A DNA stretch of 64,000 nucleotides from the NCBI RefSeq assembly GCF_003991205.1, contig NZ_RXOZ01000011.1, forward strand, positions 124,001 to 188,000, written 5' to 3'. This DNA is from Georgenia sp. SYP-B2076 (GTDB taxonomy: Bacteria > Actinomycetota > Actinomycetes > Actinomycetales > Actinomycetaceae). Both the position numbers and the translations under genes were made by a program. The notes below the pieces were generated by a model. It searched no databases. It had not been told where the DNA came from and saw only the letters and a list, made by a program, of their open reading frames with translations. This document shows positions 33,326-42,131 of the stretch, piece after piece (position 1 is the first letter of the stretch; every line of letters starts with the position of its first letter).

Positions 33326-33937
33326 TCAGGCCGCCCAGGCGAACGGCGCCGAGTGGCCGTTCGTCCCCGGGCTGTCCATGCTGACGCCGAACGCGTGCAC
33401 GCGGGAACGGGTCGCCCTGGCGAGCGTCAGCACGGGCGCGGGGAACGTCATGCCGGTCAGGTGCGCGACCTCCTCGCCGCCCGGTGGCACCCAGTCCTCG
33501 ATCTCCATGTCGATGGTGTCGCCGACGCGGAGGCGGTGCGCCCGGCCGTCGTCCGCGTAGGTGATGGCAGCGCGTTCGGCACCGATCATCTCGCCGACCA
33601 GCGGGGCGACCGCCGCCCAGATGCCGCCGCGCTGCCCGGAGAACACCGCTCCAAGAGCCCCGAACTGTTCGTCCGTCGCGGCGTCGTCGACGTAGAGGCC
33701 CACCTTCCACCCACCCTCGCTCATGAGGGCCGGTGCGTCGACCACCAGCACAGCGACGCGCCCGCCGACGTCGACGCCGTCGACCGCCCCCTTCTCGACG
33801 TTGAACGCTAGGACGACGGTGCACCGGTCCTGGCCGGCCGGCAGGTTGGCCGGCAGCGTCAGCCCGGAGGTCGTGCACGGGCAGACCATCCCGCACGGAC
33901 AGTGCTCGAAGTACGTTCCTGACATGTCCCAGGCCAC
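33326..33937 (-). CDS. DUF1326 domain protein with double CPC motif
   Basis: 203 residues of the DUF1326 family. The N-terminus contains EHCPCGMVCPCTTSG, a Cys-rich motif that could bind a metal or form disulfides; it is followed by a beta-rich body with GGWKVGLYVDDAATDEQFGA and a C-terminal DWVPPGGEEVAHLTGMTFPA. No signal peptide is visible, so cytosolic. GTG 33937 is chosen from the AGAGGAG ribosome binding site seven bases upstream; ATG at residue 5 is also possible. Family function is unknown. Single gene, convergent with the MOSC gene. Confidence 0.85.
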   Translation of the reverse strand: MAWDMSGTYFEHCPCGMVCPCTTSGLTLPANLPAGQDRCTVVLAFNVEKGAVDGVDVGGRVAVLVVDAPALMSEGGWKVGLYVDDAATDEQFGALGAVFSGQRGGIWAAVAPLVGEMIGAERAAITYADDGRAHRLRVGDTIDMEIEDWVPPGGEEVAHLTGMTFPAPVLTLARATRSRVHAFGVSMDSPGTNGHSAPFAWAA

Positions 33938-34104
33938 GAGGACTCCTCTCCCGGGCCAGGAGCCAGGATCGTCAGCTCGACCGGCGGGGTCTTCACCGCG
34001 GTGTGGCACCTGGCCTGTGACGTGCCCGCATTTTCCGCCCTCTGGGCGCGGCCGTCAACGGCCAGCCCTCGCTGCCTCGGCGCCCGGTGTGGACCGTGGT
34101 CGGT

Positions 34105-34130
34105 CGTATGTGGGTGCCCGGTCATACGTT
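34105..34130 (+). promoter_or_regulatory. HNH gene promoter with inverted repeat
   Basis: TACGTT (34125-34130) is a -10-type hexamer ending six bases before ATG 34137. Inverted arms CGTATG (34105-34110) and CATACG (34123-34128), 12 bases apart, overlap it and could be an operator. Confidence 0.45.
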
Positions 34131-34136
34131 GTGACC

Positions 34137-35714
34137 ATGGTCACAGACGACGGGGACGCGGGGACGGAAGCAGGCACGACGCCGCCCCCGGCGCCCACCC
34201 CGCCGGTCGGTTTGGCCGGGGCTGGTGCCGGGGCCGCCTTGTCGGCTGGTGCATCGCACGCGGCTCCGGGCGGCGTGGACGCCGTCCCGGGCGACCCTCA
34301 CCTCGCCGACCCCGACCTCGCCGAAGCCTTCAGATACGGCGTGACGTCCCCGGCAGCGATCACCCTGGAGCGCACACCCACCGGCCCTGCGCTGGCGGCC
34401 CGACTGGCGGCGGTCAACCTGGCCGACGTGGATGACGCGACGGTCATCGAGGTGATTGCGGGCTATGAGCGTGAGATAGCCCGACTGGTGTCGACCCAGG
34501 CCATGGCGGTTGCCGAGCTCCAGGCCCGGCGAGACCGCACCCACGGCCGCGGCACCGACGCGAACCGGTTGGCCGTCTCGGAGGTACAGGCCCGGCTGGG
34601 AATCACGCAGCACGCGGCAGAGGCGAAGGTGAACCTGGCGCTCGGGCTTCAGGAGTTTCCCGCGGTCGCCCACGCACTGACCGCGGGCAGGATCGATGCC
34701 CGCAAGGCGGACATTCTCCTCACCCACGACTCGTTGACACCGGCGGAGAGGCGAAGGCTCCACGCCCAGCTCCTGGCCGCGGCCGGCGGGCTGACCGGCC
34801 CGCAGCTCAAGGCCCAGATCGCGACGGCAGCCCTACGGGTGGACCCGGATGCGGGAAAGAAGCGCCGAGCCCAGGCGGTGCGGGACCGCACCGTCTCCTT
34901 CGACGATGGCGGCGACGGGATGATGTGGGTGGCCGCATTCATCCGCGCCGACCACGGCGCCGCCGCCCGCGTGGTCCTCGAGGCGTTGGCCGCCGCGAGC
35001 AAGACAGACACGGACAACCGAACGGTCGACCAGCGTCGGGCGGACGCCTTTGCCGACATCTTCGGGGGCATCCTCGAGCGCGGCGTGGATCTGCAGGGCC
35101 AGCCATTGCCCACGTTCCACGGCCAGCGCGCACTCGTGCAGGTGACCATCGGCGCCGGCACGCTGCTCGGTATCGACGACGAGCCGGCGGTTCTGGGCGG
35201 GCACGGGCCCATCTCGGCCGAGCTGGGCCGGGAGATCGCCCTGGACGGGACGTGGCGGGGACTGTTCACGGACGCCGCCGGGTGCTTCGCCGCACTGGGT
35301 TCCAAGAAGTACCGGCCGGGGGCAGACCTCTCGCGCACGGTGATCGCGCGCGACGTCACGTGCTCCTTCCCGGGCTGCCGGCAGCCCGCCTGGCGCGCTG
35401 ACCTGGACCACATCGACTCCTACGATCCGGCCGTGGCCGATCTGCTGGAGCAGACCACCAAGAACCGCATGCAGGCCCTGTGCCGCCGCCACCACAACCT
35501 CAAGACCGCCAAGTTCTGGCATGCAAGCCGGGACGAGGTGAGCGGAGCAATCACGTGGACGGCTCCGACCGGCCACGTCTACATCCGCGCACCCGACCGG
35601 CCGCCGGGGCCCCCGCCGCCTCCGGCTCGTGCCCCGGCCGCAAACGGACCGCAGCCGCCTGGTATCCGGTTCCGAGGCGACGGGTCCGACGTCGGGGACG
35701 CGCCCCCATTCTGA
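34137..35714 (+). CDS. DUF222/HNH endonuclease family protein (13E12-repeat type)
   Basis: 525 residues. A DUF222 region occupies about residues 75-390 (VIEVIAGYEREIARLVSTQA, LTPAERRRLHAQLLAAAGG, RRADAFADIFGGILERGVDL) and is followed by an HNH nuclease motif near residues 405-460: CSFPGCRQPAWRADLDHIDS, then NRMQALCRRHHNLKTAKFWH. All HNH residues (the DLDH pair, N and the C-x2-H-H region) are intact. A Pro-rich tail ends the protein. Multi-copy DUF222-HNH genes are a hallmark of actinobacteria (13E12 family); many are thought to be selfish or mobile-derived, but no flanking mobile element is visible here. Codons are slightly less GC3-extreme than neighbours, compatible with later acquisition. 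A leaderless start at ATG 34137 fits the TACGTT box. Confidence 0.92.
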   Translation: MVTDDGDAGTEAGTTPPPAPTPPVGLAGAGAGAALSAGASHAAPGGVDAVPGDPHLADPDLAEAFRYGVTSPAAITLERTPTGPALAARLAAVNLADVDDATVIEVIAGYEREIARLVSTQAMAVAELQARRDRTHGRGTDANRLAVSEVQARLGITQHAAEAKVNLALGLQEFPAVAHALTAGRIDARKADILLTHDSLTPAERRRLHAQLLAAAGGLTGPQLKAQIATAALRVDPDAGKKRRAQAVRDRTVSFDDGGDGMMWVAAFIRADHGAAARVVLEALAAASKTDTDNRTVDQRRADAFADIFGGILERGVDLQGQPLPTFHGQRALVQVTIGAGTLLGIDDEPAVLGGHGPISAELGREIALDGTWRGLFTDAAGCFAALGSKKYRPGADLSRTVIARDVTCSFPGCRQPAWRADLDHIDSYDPAVADLLEQTTKNRMQALCRRHHNLKTAKFWHASRDEVSGAITWTAPTGHVYIRAPDRPPGPPPPPARAPAANGPQPPGIRFRGDGSDVGDAPPF

Positions 35715-35800
35715 TCGCACCGACCGGCCAAGCCGATCACCGCCCGGACACGTCCACCTCCACGCGACCACGTCCACCGCCGTGCCGGCACTCCGCCGCC

Positions 35801-35832
35801 GCGTCGGCACACCGTAGCGGGTGTGCCGACGC
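35801..35832. terminator. Terminator between HNH and GNAT genes
   Basis: GCGTCGGCACACC and GGTGTGCCGACGC form a perfect 13-bp stem around GTAGCG in the gap between two convergent genes. The remaining 35715-35884 sequence shows nothing else. Confidence 0.85.
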
Positions 35833-35884
35833 CGACGCGGACAGGACGCCGACGGGGGCAACGCGTGCCGACTGCGCTGCGCAG

Positions 35885-36457
35885 TCATGGCCGTTCCTCA
35901 ACCGCCAGCCGCATCACCCGCTGCGGGCCGTGGCCGCCGCCGAGATAGCGGCCGACGTCGGTGAAGCCGCCGGCGGTGTACGCGCGGACACCGGCGGGGT
36001 TGCGTTCGTTGACGGTGAGGTACAGCCACCGGGCGGCGGGCGCGACCTCGCGGACCAGTGCCGGCAGCAGGCGCACCGCGGTGCGCCCGTGCCCGCGGTG
36101 CTGGCTCGAGGCGTCGATGTAGAAGGCGCGCAGGAGCGCCGCCTCGGCGGGGCGGTCGGTGAGGCTGTCGAGGTAACCGACCGCGTCCAGGACCCCGAAC
36201 CCGACGGCGGCGCCGTCGTACTCGACGACGAAGGGGGTGCGGTCGGGGTCGGCGTCGGCCGCGGGCAGGGTGAGCGCGGCGCGCGAGCTGTACTGCTCCT
36301 GGTCGGGCAGGGGGCGGAGCCGCACCGCCGCGGCACGTCGCGCGCGGGTGGCTTGGTCCGTGCGGTCCAGGCGGTACACGGCCGTCAGTGCCGGGTCGGC
36401 GCGGGGCCCGCCGGCGTGACGCATCTCAGGGTCGCCGGGGGTCTCGGGAGCGCTCAC
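35885..36457 (-). CDS. GNAT-family N-acetyltransferase
   Basis: 190-residue acetyltransferase of the GNAT fold. The acetyl-CoA-binding motif A is seen as FYIDASSQHRGHGRTAVRLL (Q/R-x-x-G-x-G/A pattern), followed by LYLTVNERNPAGVRAYTAGG, typical motif B. Substrate unknown. GTG 36457 lies eight bases after TATCCT on the minus strand; an ATG at 36487 would extend the protein by ten residues into the hemW start. It is divergent from hemW. No further context for function. Confidence 0.85.
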   Translation of the reverse strand: MSAPETPGDPEMRHAGGPRADPALTAVYRLDRTDQATRARRAAAVRLRPLPDQEQYSSRAALTLPAADADPDRTPFVVEYDGAAVGFGVLDAVGYLDSLTDRPAEAALLRAFYIDASSQHRGHGRTAVRLLPALVREVAPAARWLYLTVNERNPAGVRAYTAGGFTDVGRYLGGGHGPQRVMRLAVEERP

Positions 36458-36477
36458 AGTGGGAGAGGATAGAGGCC

Positions 36478-37776
36478 ATGCCCGCACTTCCCGACGGCGA
36501 GACGCCGCCCGACGACGGCACCCTCCCGCCGTCCGCGGCGGCCGGGGCCGCGCGCCGAGACCTGGGCGTCTACCTCCACGTGCCCTTCTGCCGCGTGCGC
36601 TGCGGCTACTGCGACTTCAACACCTACACCAACGCCGAGCTCGGCGGCGGGGCGAACGCGGCCAGCTACGCGAGCACGGCGCTGCGCGAGATCGACCTCG
36701 CCGCGCGGATCCTCGCGGACCCGGCGCTGCTCGCGGCGGGCATGCCCCAGCGTGAGGTCTCGACCGTCTTCGTCGGCGGCGGGACGCCCACGATGCTGCC
36801 CGTCGCCGATCTCGCCAGGATGCTCGACGGCGTCCGCCGCACCTGGGGCCTGGACCCGGGGGCCGAGGTGACCACCGAGGCGAACCCCGACTCCGTCGAC
36901 GCCGCCTCGCTGGGGGCGCTGGCGGCGGCCGGTTTCACCCGCGTGTCCTTCGGCATGCAGTCCGCGGTCCCGCACGTGCTGGCCACGCTCGACCGCACCC
37001 ACGACCCGAGGCGCGTGCCCGACGTCGTCGGCTGGGCACGTAGGGAGGGCCTCGACGTCTCCGTGGATCTCATCTACGGCACGCCGGGGGAGTCGATGGC
37101 GGACTGGCGCGCCAGCCTCGAGGCCGCCGTCGCGATGGAGCCCGACCACGTCTCCGCCTACGCGCTCGTGGTCGAGCCGGGCACGAAGATGGGCGCCCAG
37201 GTCCGCCGTGGCGAGCTGCCCCTGCCCGACGACGACGACGCGGCGCGTAAGTACGAGCTCGCGGAGGAGATCCTCACCGCCGCGGGCCTGCGCTGGTACG
37301 AGGTGAGCAACTTCGCGCGGGTCGACCCCGCCGACGGCGTCACGACGGGTGCCGGGGGCGCGCTGGGCACCCCCCGCCACGCGAGCCGGCACAACCTCTC
37401 CTACTGGCGCGACCAGGACTGGTGGGGAGTCGGCCCGGGCGCGCACAGCCACGTCGGGGACGTGCGGTGGTGGAACGTCAAGCACCCGCGCACCTATGCG
37501 CACCGCCTCGAGCAGGGCCTGAGCCCCGCCGCCGGGCGCGAGACGCTCGACGCGGCGACCCGCGAGCTCGAGCGCGTCATGCTCGGTGTGCGCCTGGCCG
37601 AGGGGCTCGAGCTCGCCCCGGGGACGGGCGCGGTACCGGTGGACCGGCGGGCGACCGTGGCCGACCTCATCGGTCGCGGGCTCGTCGAGTTCGCGCCGGC
37701 GCGCCGCGGGCGCATCGTCCTGACGCTGGACGGTCGCCTGCTCGCCGACGCGGTGGTCCGGGCGCTGACCGCCTGA
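36478..37776 (+). CDS. hemW: Heme chaperone HemW (radical SAM, formerly HemN-like)
   Basis: 432-residue radical SAM protein. The iron-sulfur ligands are C38, C42 and C45 in PFCRVRCGYCDFNTYT. Further family blocks are STVFVGGGTPTMLPVADLAR, EANPDSVDAASLGALAAAGF, RVSFGMQSAVPHVLATLDRT and GVGPGAHSHVGDVRWWNVKH. The single spacing C-x3-C-x2-C without the extra cysteine of true HemN supports HemW, which binds heme and hands it to target proteins (established). ATG 36478 has AGAGG a few bases upstream. The neighbourhood hemW-DUF3097-hrcA-dnaJ is conserved in actinobacteria. A short direct repeat covers the stop codon. Confidence 0.95.
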   Translation: MPALPDGETPPDDGTLPPSAAAGAARRDLGVYLHVPFCRVRCGYCDFNTYTNAELGGGANAASYASTALREIDLAARILADPALLAAGMPQREVSTVFVGGGTPTMLPVADLARMLDGVRRTWGLDPGAEVTTEANPDSVDAASLGALAAAGFTRVSFGMQSAVPHVLATLDRTHDPRRVPDVVGWARREGLDVSVDLIYGTPGESMADWRASLEAAVAMEPDHVSAYALVVEPGTKMGAQVRRGELPLPDDDDAARKYELAEEILTAAGLRWYEVSNFARVDPADGVTTGAGGALGTPRHASRHNLSYWRDQDWWGVGPGAHSHVGDVRWWNVKHPRTYAHRLEQGLSPAAGRETLDAATRELERVMLGVRLAEGLELAPGTGAVPVDRRATVADLIGRGLVEFAPARRGRIVLTLDGRLLADAVVRALTA

Positions 37777-37836
37777 CGGCGACGATCTAGGGCGCCGCCT
37801 GACGGCGACGATCCCGGTGACCCGCTCCGGTCACCG
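37771..37836. repeat. Direct repeat over the hemW stop plus terminator hairpin
   Basis: GCCTGACGGCGACGATC occurs at 37771-37787, covering the hemW stop codon, and again at 37797-37813, a 26-bp period. Next to it, CGGTGACC and GGTCACCG (37815-37836) form an 8-bp hairpin around CGCTCC, a likely terminator between convergent hemW and DUF3097. Confidence 0.6.
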
Positions 37837-37853
37837 ACCCCGGTGGGCCGCGC

Positions 37854-38744
37854 TCACTCCGGGACGGCGGTGACGAAGTCGATGAGCTCCTCCATCCGGC
37901 CGAGCAGGGCCGGGGAGAGGTCCTTGTAGTCGCGGACCCGGCCGAGGATGCGCTTCCAGCCGTGGGCGATGTCGGCCTGGTCGGCGTGCGGCCAGCCGAG
38001 GGCCTCCAGCGTGCCGTGCTTGATGTCCACGCCGCGCGGCACGTCGGGCCACGCCGTCAGGCCCAGCCGTTCGGGGCGGACCGCCTGCCAGACGTCGATG
38101 TACGGGTGGCCGAGCACGAGCACGTGCGCCCCCGCGGCGCCCGCGGTGGCCTTGGCGGCGATGCGGGACTCCTTCGACCCCGCCACCAGGTGGTCAACGA
38201 GGACCCCGGCGCGACGGCGGGGCCCGGGCCGGAACTCGCGCAGCACCGCCTCGAGGTTGTCGACGCCGTCGAGCATCTCCACGACGACACCCTCGACGCG
38301 GAGGTCGTCCCCCCAGACCTTCTCGACGAGCTCCGCGTCGTGACGGCCCTCCACATAGATGCGCGAGGCCCGGGCGACGCGCGCGCGGTGCTGGTCCACC
38401 GCGATGGAGCCCGAGGCGGTCAGCCTCCGCCCCCCGGCGGTGGCAGGCCCGCTCGGGCGGGCCGGTGCGGCCGCCGGGGGAGTCAGCCGCACCGGCTTGC
38501 CCTCCACCCAGAACCCGGCGCCGAGCGGGAACGTCCGCGTGCGGCCCTTGCGGTCCTCCAGGACCACGACGTGCATCCCGCCGGACTTCTCCACGCGCAC
38601 CACCGCGCCCACCCAGCCCGTCTGGACCTCCTCGACCACGAGCCCCCTCTCGGCCGGGAGGTCGCGGGTGGTGGCCCGGGTGGCGAAGGCGCCGCTGCGG
38701 TGCGGGTCTGAGGCAAGGATGTCGGTCCCGTAACGGTCGCTCAC
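37854..38744 (-). CDS. DUF3097 family protein
   Basis: 296-residue soluble protein of the actinobacterial DUF3097 family. N-terminal MSDRYGTDILASDP and a beta-rich VEEVQTGWVGAVVRVEKSGG segment precede a conserved region with ASRIYVEGRHDAELVEKVWG, which looks Toprim-like (VEGxxD), and HVLVLGHPYIDVWQAVRPER with an acidic tail. The Toprim resemblance suggests nucleic acid handling but is only my reading. GTG 38744 follows TAGGCT by six bases, a leaderless layout. Its conserved position beside hemW and hrcA is typical; function is unknown. Confidence 0.85.
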   Translation of the reverse strand: MSDRYGTDILASDPHRSGAFATRATTRDLPAERGLVVEEVQTGWVGAVVRVEKSGGMHVVVLEDRKGRTRTFPLGAGFWVEGKPVRLTPPAAAPARPSGPATAGGRRLTASGSIAVDQHRARVARASRIYVEGRHDAELVEKVWGDDLRVEGVVVEMLDGVDNLEAVLREFRPGPRRRAGVLVDHLVAGSKESRIAAKATAGAAGAHVLVLGHPYIDVWQAVRPERLGLTAWPDVPRGVDIKHGTLEALGWPHADQADIAHGWKRILGRVRDYKDLSPALLGRMEELIDFVTAVPE

Positions 38745-38801
38745 CCAGGCAGCCTAGGCAGGTGTGGTGCTTCCCACCGGCCGGCGCGCGGGCGTGGCGC
38801 G

Positions 38802-38833
38802 TAGGATTAGCACTCAGAACGTCAGAGTGCTGA
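38802..38833 (+). promoter_or_regulatory. CIRCE operator and hrcA promoter
   Basis: TTAGCACTC (38807-38815), nine bases, then GAGTGCTGA (38825-38833) is a CIRCE element with one mismatch from the consensus second arm GAGTGCTAA. The -10 box TAGGAT (38802-38807) abuts it, so HrcA bound here would block transcription of hrcA-dnaJ. The transcript would have a leader of about 120 bases carrying most of CIRCE. Confidence 0.92.
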
Positions 38834-38934
38834 TGCGGCGCCGCCGCAGAGCCGCTCACCTGCGGGGGTGGTCGGTGGCAGGCTGCGCACAGAGGGTGCC
38901 GAGCGCCGTGGCCGTGCACCAGGGAGGAGGAGCG

Positions 38935-39954
38935 ATGAGTCAGGACCGTCGGTTGGACGTCCTGCGCGCGATCGTGCAGGACTATGTCGAGACGCGTGAG
39001 CCGGTGGGCTCGCGCATCCTCGTCGAACGGCACTCCCTCGGCGTGTCGCCCGCGACCATCCGCAACGACATGGCCGCGCTGGAGGAGGAGGGCCTGATCG
39101 CCCAGCCCCATACGTCCGCCGGCCGCGTGCCGACGGACAAGGGCTACCGGCTCTTCGTCGACCAGATCTCCACGCTCAAGCCGCTGTCCATGGCGGAGCG
39201 GCGCGCCATCCAGAGCCTCCTCGACGGTGCCGTCGACCTCGACGACGTCGTCGAGCGCACCGTGCGCCTCCTCGCGCAGCTCACCCACCAGGTCGCCGTC
39301 GTGCAGTACCCGTCGCTGCGCCGCTCCGCGCTGCGGCACCTCGAGCTGGTGCCGCTGAGCCCGCAGCGGCTGCTGGTGGTCATCATCACCGACACCGGCC
39401 GGGTGGAGCAGCGCAGCGTCGAGACCGCGGCCGAGATCGACCCGGGCGTCATCGCCGAGCTGCGGGCGCGCCTCAACGTCATCTGCGCCGGCCGGCGGCT
39501 CCCCGCCATCTCGCACACCCTCGCGTCGCTGCCCGAGCAGTTCGCCCCCGAGCACCGCCCGCTGGTCGAGGCGGTCGCCGACGTGCTCGTCGACACGCTC
39601 CGCCTGGAGACGGAGGAGCGCATCGTGATGGCCGGCACGGCCAACCTCGCGCGCTCCGACCTCGACTTCACGCGGACCATCGGCCCCGTCCTCGAGGCGC
39701 TCGAGGAGCAGGTGGTCATGCTGCGCCTGTTCTCGGAGATGGAGGAGGACGCCGTCGCCGTGCGCATCGGCGCCGAGAACCACCACGAAGGCCTCGCCGA
39801 GGCGTCTGTGGTCACGAGCATCTACGGTGGTGCGGCACCCTCCGAGGGCGTCGCCCGTCTCGGTGTGCTCGGCCCCACACGCATGGACTACCCCGGGACG
39901 ATGGCGGCGGTGCGCGCCGTCGCCCGCTACATCTCCCGCATCCTCGCCGGATGA
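38935..39954 (+). CDS. hrcA: Heat-inducible transcription repressor HrcA
   Basis: 339-residue repressor that binds CIRCE. The N-terminal winged helix reads [20 protein letters not shown] and [20 protein letters not shown], followed by [20 protein letters not shown]; the C-terminal GAF-like dimerisation domain ends with [23 protein letters not shown] 38935 has a strong GGGAGGAGG ribosome binding site. HrcA activity needs GroEL (established). A CIRCE site upstream shows autoregulation, and dnaJ follows 66 bp downstream in the same heat-shock operon. Confidence 0.97.
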   Translation: MSQDRRLDVLRAIVQDYVETREPVGSRILVERHSLGVSPATIRNDMAALEEEGLIAQPHTSAGRVPTDKGYRLFVDQISTLKPLSMAERRAIQSLLDGAVDLDDVVERTVRLLAQLTHQVAVVQYPSLRRSALRHLELVPLSPQRLLVVIITDTGRVEQRSVETAAEIDPGVIAELRARLNVICAGRRLPAISHTLASLPEQFAPEHRPLVEAVADVLVDTLRLETEERIVMAGTANLARSDLDFTRTIGPVLEALEEQVVMLRLFSEMEEDAVAVRIGAENHHEGLAEASVVTSIYGGAAPSEGVARLGVLGPTRMDYPGTMAAVRAVARYISRILAG

Positions 39955-40020
39955 CCGGCACCAGACACCTCCGGGGCCGAGCCGCCGGAGCCCAGCACCC
40001 AGCCCCCAGCAGAGAGTGAC

Positions 40021-41145
40021 GTGGTGAACGACTACTACGAGATCCTCGGCGTGTCCCGCCAGGCGAGCCACGAGGAGATCAAGAAGGCCTACCGCAAGCT
40101 GGCCCGAAAGCTCCACCCGGACGTCGCCGGCCCGGACGCCCAGGACAAGTTCAAGGACGTCACCCGTGCCTACGAGGTGCTCTCCAACCCCGAGAAGCGC
40201 CAGATGTACGACGTCGGAGGTGAGCAGGCCTTCAGCGGCGGCGGTGCCCCGGGCGGCTTCGGCGGCTTCCAGGACATCTTCGAGACCTTCTTCGGTGCGG
40301 CCGCCGGCGGGGCGCCCCGCGGCCCGGTGCCCCGCGGGCGGCGCGGGCAGGACGCCCTGGTCCGCCTCGACATGGAGCTCGAGGAGGTCGTCTTCGGCGC
40401 CACCCGCGAGCTCCAGGTGGACACGGCCGTCGTGTGCCCCACGTGCGAGGGCACGTGCTGCCGGCCCGGCACGCAGCCGCGGACCTGCGAGGTCTGCCAC
40501 GGCCGCGGCTCGGTCCAGCGTGTGACACGGTCCTTCCTCGGCCAGGTCATGTCCACCGCCCCGTGCTCGGCCTGCCAGGGCCACGGCACCGTCATCCCCG
40601 ACCCGTGCCCGGACTGCGCCGGCGAGGGCCGCGTGCGCACCCGCCGCACCCTCAAGGTCGAGGTCCCCGCCGGCGTCGACTCCGGCACCCGCATCCGGAT
40701 GACCGGTCAGGGCGAGGTCGGCCCCGGCGGCGGACCGGCCGCCGACCTCTACGTGGAGATCCGCGAGCGGTCCCACCCCACCTTCGTGCGCCGCGGCGAC
40801 GACCTGCACTGCACGATGGGCATCCCCATGACCGCGGCCGCGCTGGGCACCGTCCTCGAGGTCGACACCTTCGACGGCCTGCGCGCGGTGGACGTCGAGC
40901 CCGGCACCCAGCCCGAGGAGGTCCTCACGCTCCGCGACCTCGGCGTCGGGCACCTCAACCGCCCGGGTCGCGGCGACCTGCACGTGCACCTCGACGTCCA
41001 GGTCCCCACCCGCCTCGACGACCGTCAGCGCGAGCTCCTGGCCGAGCTCGCCGCCCTGCGCGGCGAGGAACAGCCCGAGCCCCGCCTCGCCACGAGCGGC
41101 TCCGGCGTGTTCTCCAAGCTCCGCGACAAGCTCGCCGGCCGCTGA
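40021..41145 (+). CDS. dnaJ: Molecular chaperone DnaJ (type I, DnaJ2 of actinobacteria)
   Basis: 374-residue Hsp40. The J-domain has [20 protein letters not shown] and HPD in [10 protein letters not shown], followed by a short G/F region, a zinc-binding domain and two C-terminal client-binding folds. Four Cys repeats are present: [24 protein letters not shown] and CPDCAGEG; the first ends with Cys instead of Gly and is followed by another Cys (TCC), a deviation that may be a lineage trait. Two start codons GTG GTG occur at 40021 and 40024. It is the second gene of the CIRCE-controlled hrcA-dnaJ unit and stimulates DnaK ATPase. Confidence 0.96.
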   Translation: MVNDYYEILGVSRQASHEEIKKAYRKLARKLHPDVAGPDAQDKFKDVTRAYEVLSNPEKRQMYDVGGEQAFSGGGAPGGFGGFQDIFETFFGAAAGGAPRGPVPRGRRGQDALVRLDMELEEVVFGATRELQVDTAVVCPTCEGTCCRPGTQPRTCEVCHGRGSVQRVTRSFLGQVMSTAPCSACQGHGTVIPDPCPDCAGEGRVRTRRTLKVEVPAGVDSGTRIRMTGQGEVGPGGGPAADLYVEIRERSHPTFVRRGDDLHCTMGIPMTAAALGTVLEVDTFDGLRAVDVEPGTQPEEVLTLRDLGVGHLNRPGRGDLHVHLDVQVPTRLDDRQRELLAELAALRGEEQPEPRLATSGSGVFSKLRDKLAGR

Positions 41146-41164
41146 GCGACCCGGGGACCAGGCC

Positions 41165-41944
41165 ATGACCACCGCCGTCTTCCACGCCGGGGGCCGCGAG
41201 CTCGACGCCGCAGCCCCCGGGTCCGTGGTCACGCTCACCGGCGCCGAGGCCCGCCACGCCTCCACCGTGCGCCGGATGCGCGTGGGCGAGGAGGTCGAGC
41301 TCGTCGACGGCGCCGGCCTGCGCGTCGGCGGCACCATCACCTCGGCCGGGAAGGATGCCCTGCGCGTCCAGGTCGCCGACGTGCGCCGGGAGGCCCCGCC
41401 GGCGGCGCGCCTCGTCCTCGTCCAGGCCCTCGCCAAGGGCGGCCGGGACGAGATGGCGGTCGAGACGGCCACCGAGCTCGGCGTGGACGCCGTCGTGCCC
41501 TGGCAGGCCGAGCGGTCGGTGTCGGTCTGGGCCGGTGCGAAGGTCGCGCGCGGGCGTGAGCGGTGGGCCGCCGTCGTGCTCGCGGCGGCCAAGCAGTCCC
41601 GCCGGGCCTGGGTGCCCGAGGTCCGCGCGCCCCTGACGTCACGCGACCTCGTCCCGGCCGTGGCCGCGACGGTCGCCGCGGGCGGGGCGGTGCTCGTCCT
41701 GCACGAGCGGGCGAGCGTCCCGCTGGCCGCCGCGCGCCTCCCGTCCGCCGGCCCAGGGCCGGAGCGCCCCACGGACGTCACCGTGATCGTCGGCCCCGAG
41801 GGCGGCATCTCCGACGCCGAGATCAGCGCCCTGGAAGGTGCCGGCGCCCAGCCGGTGCTCGTCGGGCCGCACGTGCTGCGCACCTCGACCGCCGGCCCGG
41901 CCGCCCTGGCCGTCCTCGCCCAGCGCCTCGGGCGCTGGGGCTGA
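41165..41944 (+). CDS. rsmE: 16S rRNA (uracil1498-N3)-methyltransferase RsmE
   Basis: 259-residue SPOUT methyltransferase. The N-terminal PUA-like domain contains TLTGAEARHASTVRRMRVGE, and the C-terminal knot shows VTVIVGPEGGISDAEISALE and LVGPHVLRTSTAGPAALAVL, the S-adenosylmethionine-binding trefoil of RsmE. The middle KGGRDEMAVETATELGVDAV and AAAKQSRRAWVPEV are also conserved. It follows dnaJ by 19 bp, the standard actinobacterial order. A 13-bp hairpin downstream closes the unit before phoH. Confidence 0.95.
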   Translation: MTTAVFHAGGRELDAAAPGSVVTLTGAEARHASTVRRMRVGEEVELVDGAGLRVGGTITSAGKDALRVQVADVRREAPPAARLVLVQALAKGGRDEMAVETATELGVDAVVPWQAERSVSVWAGAKVARGRERWAAVVLAAAKQSRRAWVPEVRAPLTSRDLVPAVAATVAAGGAVLVLHERASVPLAAARLPSAGPGPERPTDVTVIVGPEGGISDAEISALEGAGAQPVLVGPHVLRTSTAGPAALAVLAQRLGRWG

Positions 41945-42017
41945 CCCGCCGCGACCGGCCGCCCACCACGACCGGCCACGTCACGGACCCCGGCCGCCCA
42001 CCGCGACCGGCCCCACC

Positions 42018-42065
42018 TATCCGCCCGGCCCTGCGGTAGGGCTCCGGCGGCCGGGCGGATATCCT
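42018..42065 (+). promoter_or_regulatory. Hairpin terminator overlapping the phoH promoter
   Basis: TATCCGCCCGGCC (42018-42030) and GGCCGGGCGGATA (42049-42061) form a perfect 13-bp stem that probably ends rsmE transcription. The second arm runs into TATCCT (42060-42065), a -10 box for phoH. The upstream gap holds a short repeat of CCGCGACCGGCC. Confidence 0.55.
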
Positions 42066-42131
42066 GGTGCCGGCTCGGCGCGGATGCGCCGTCACGATCT
42101 ACAGGAGAGACAAGGGCCCAGGCCCGACCTC

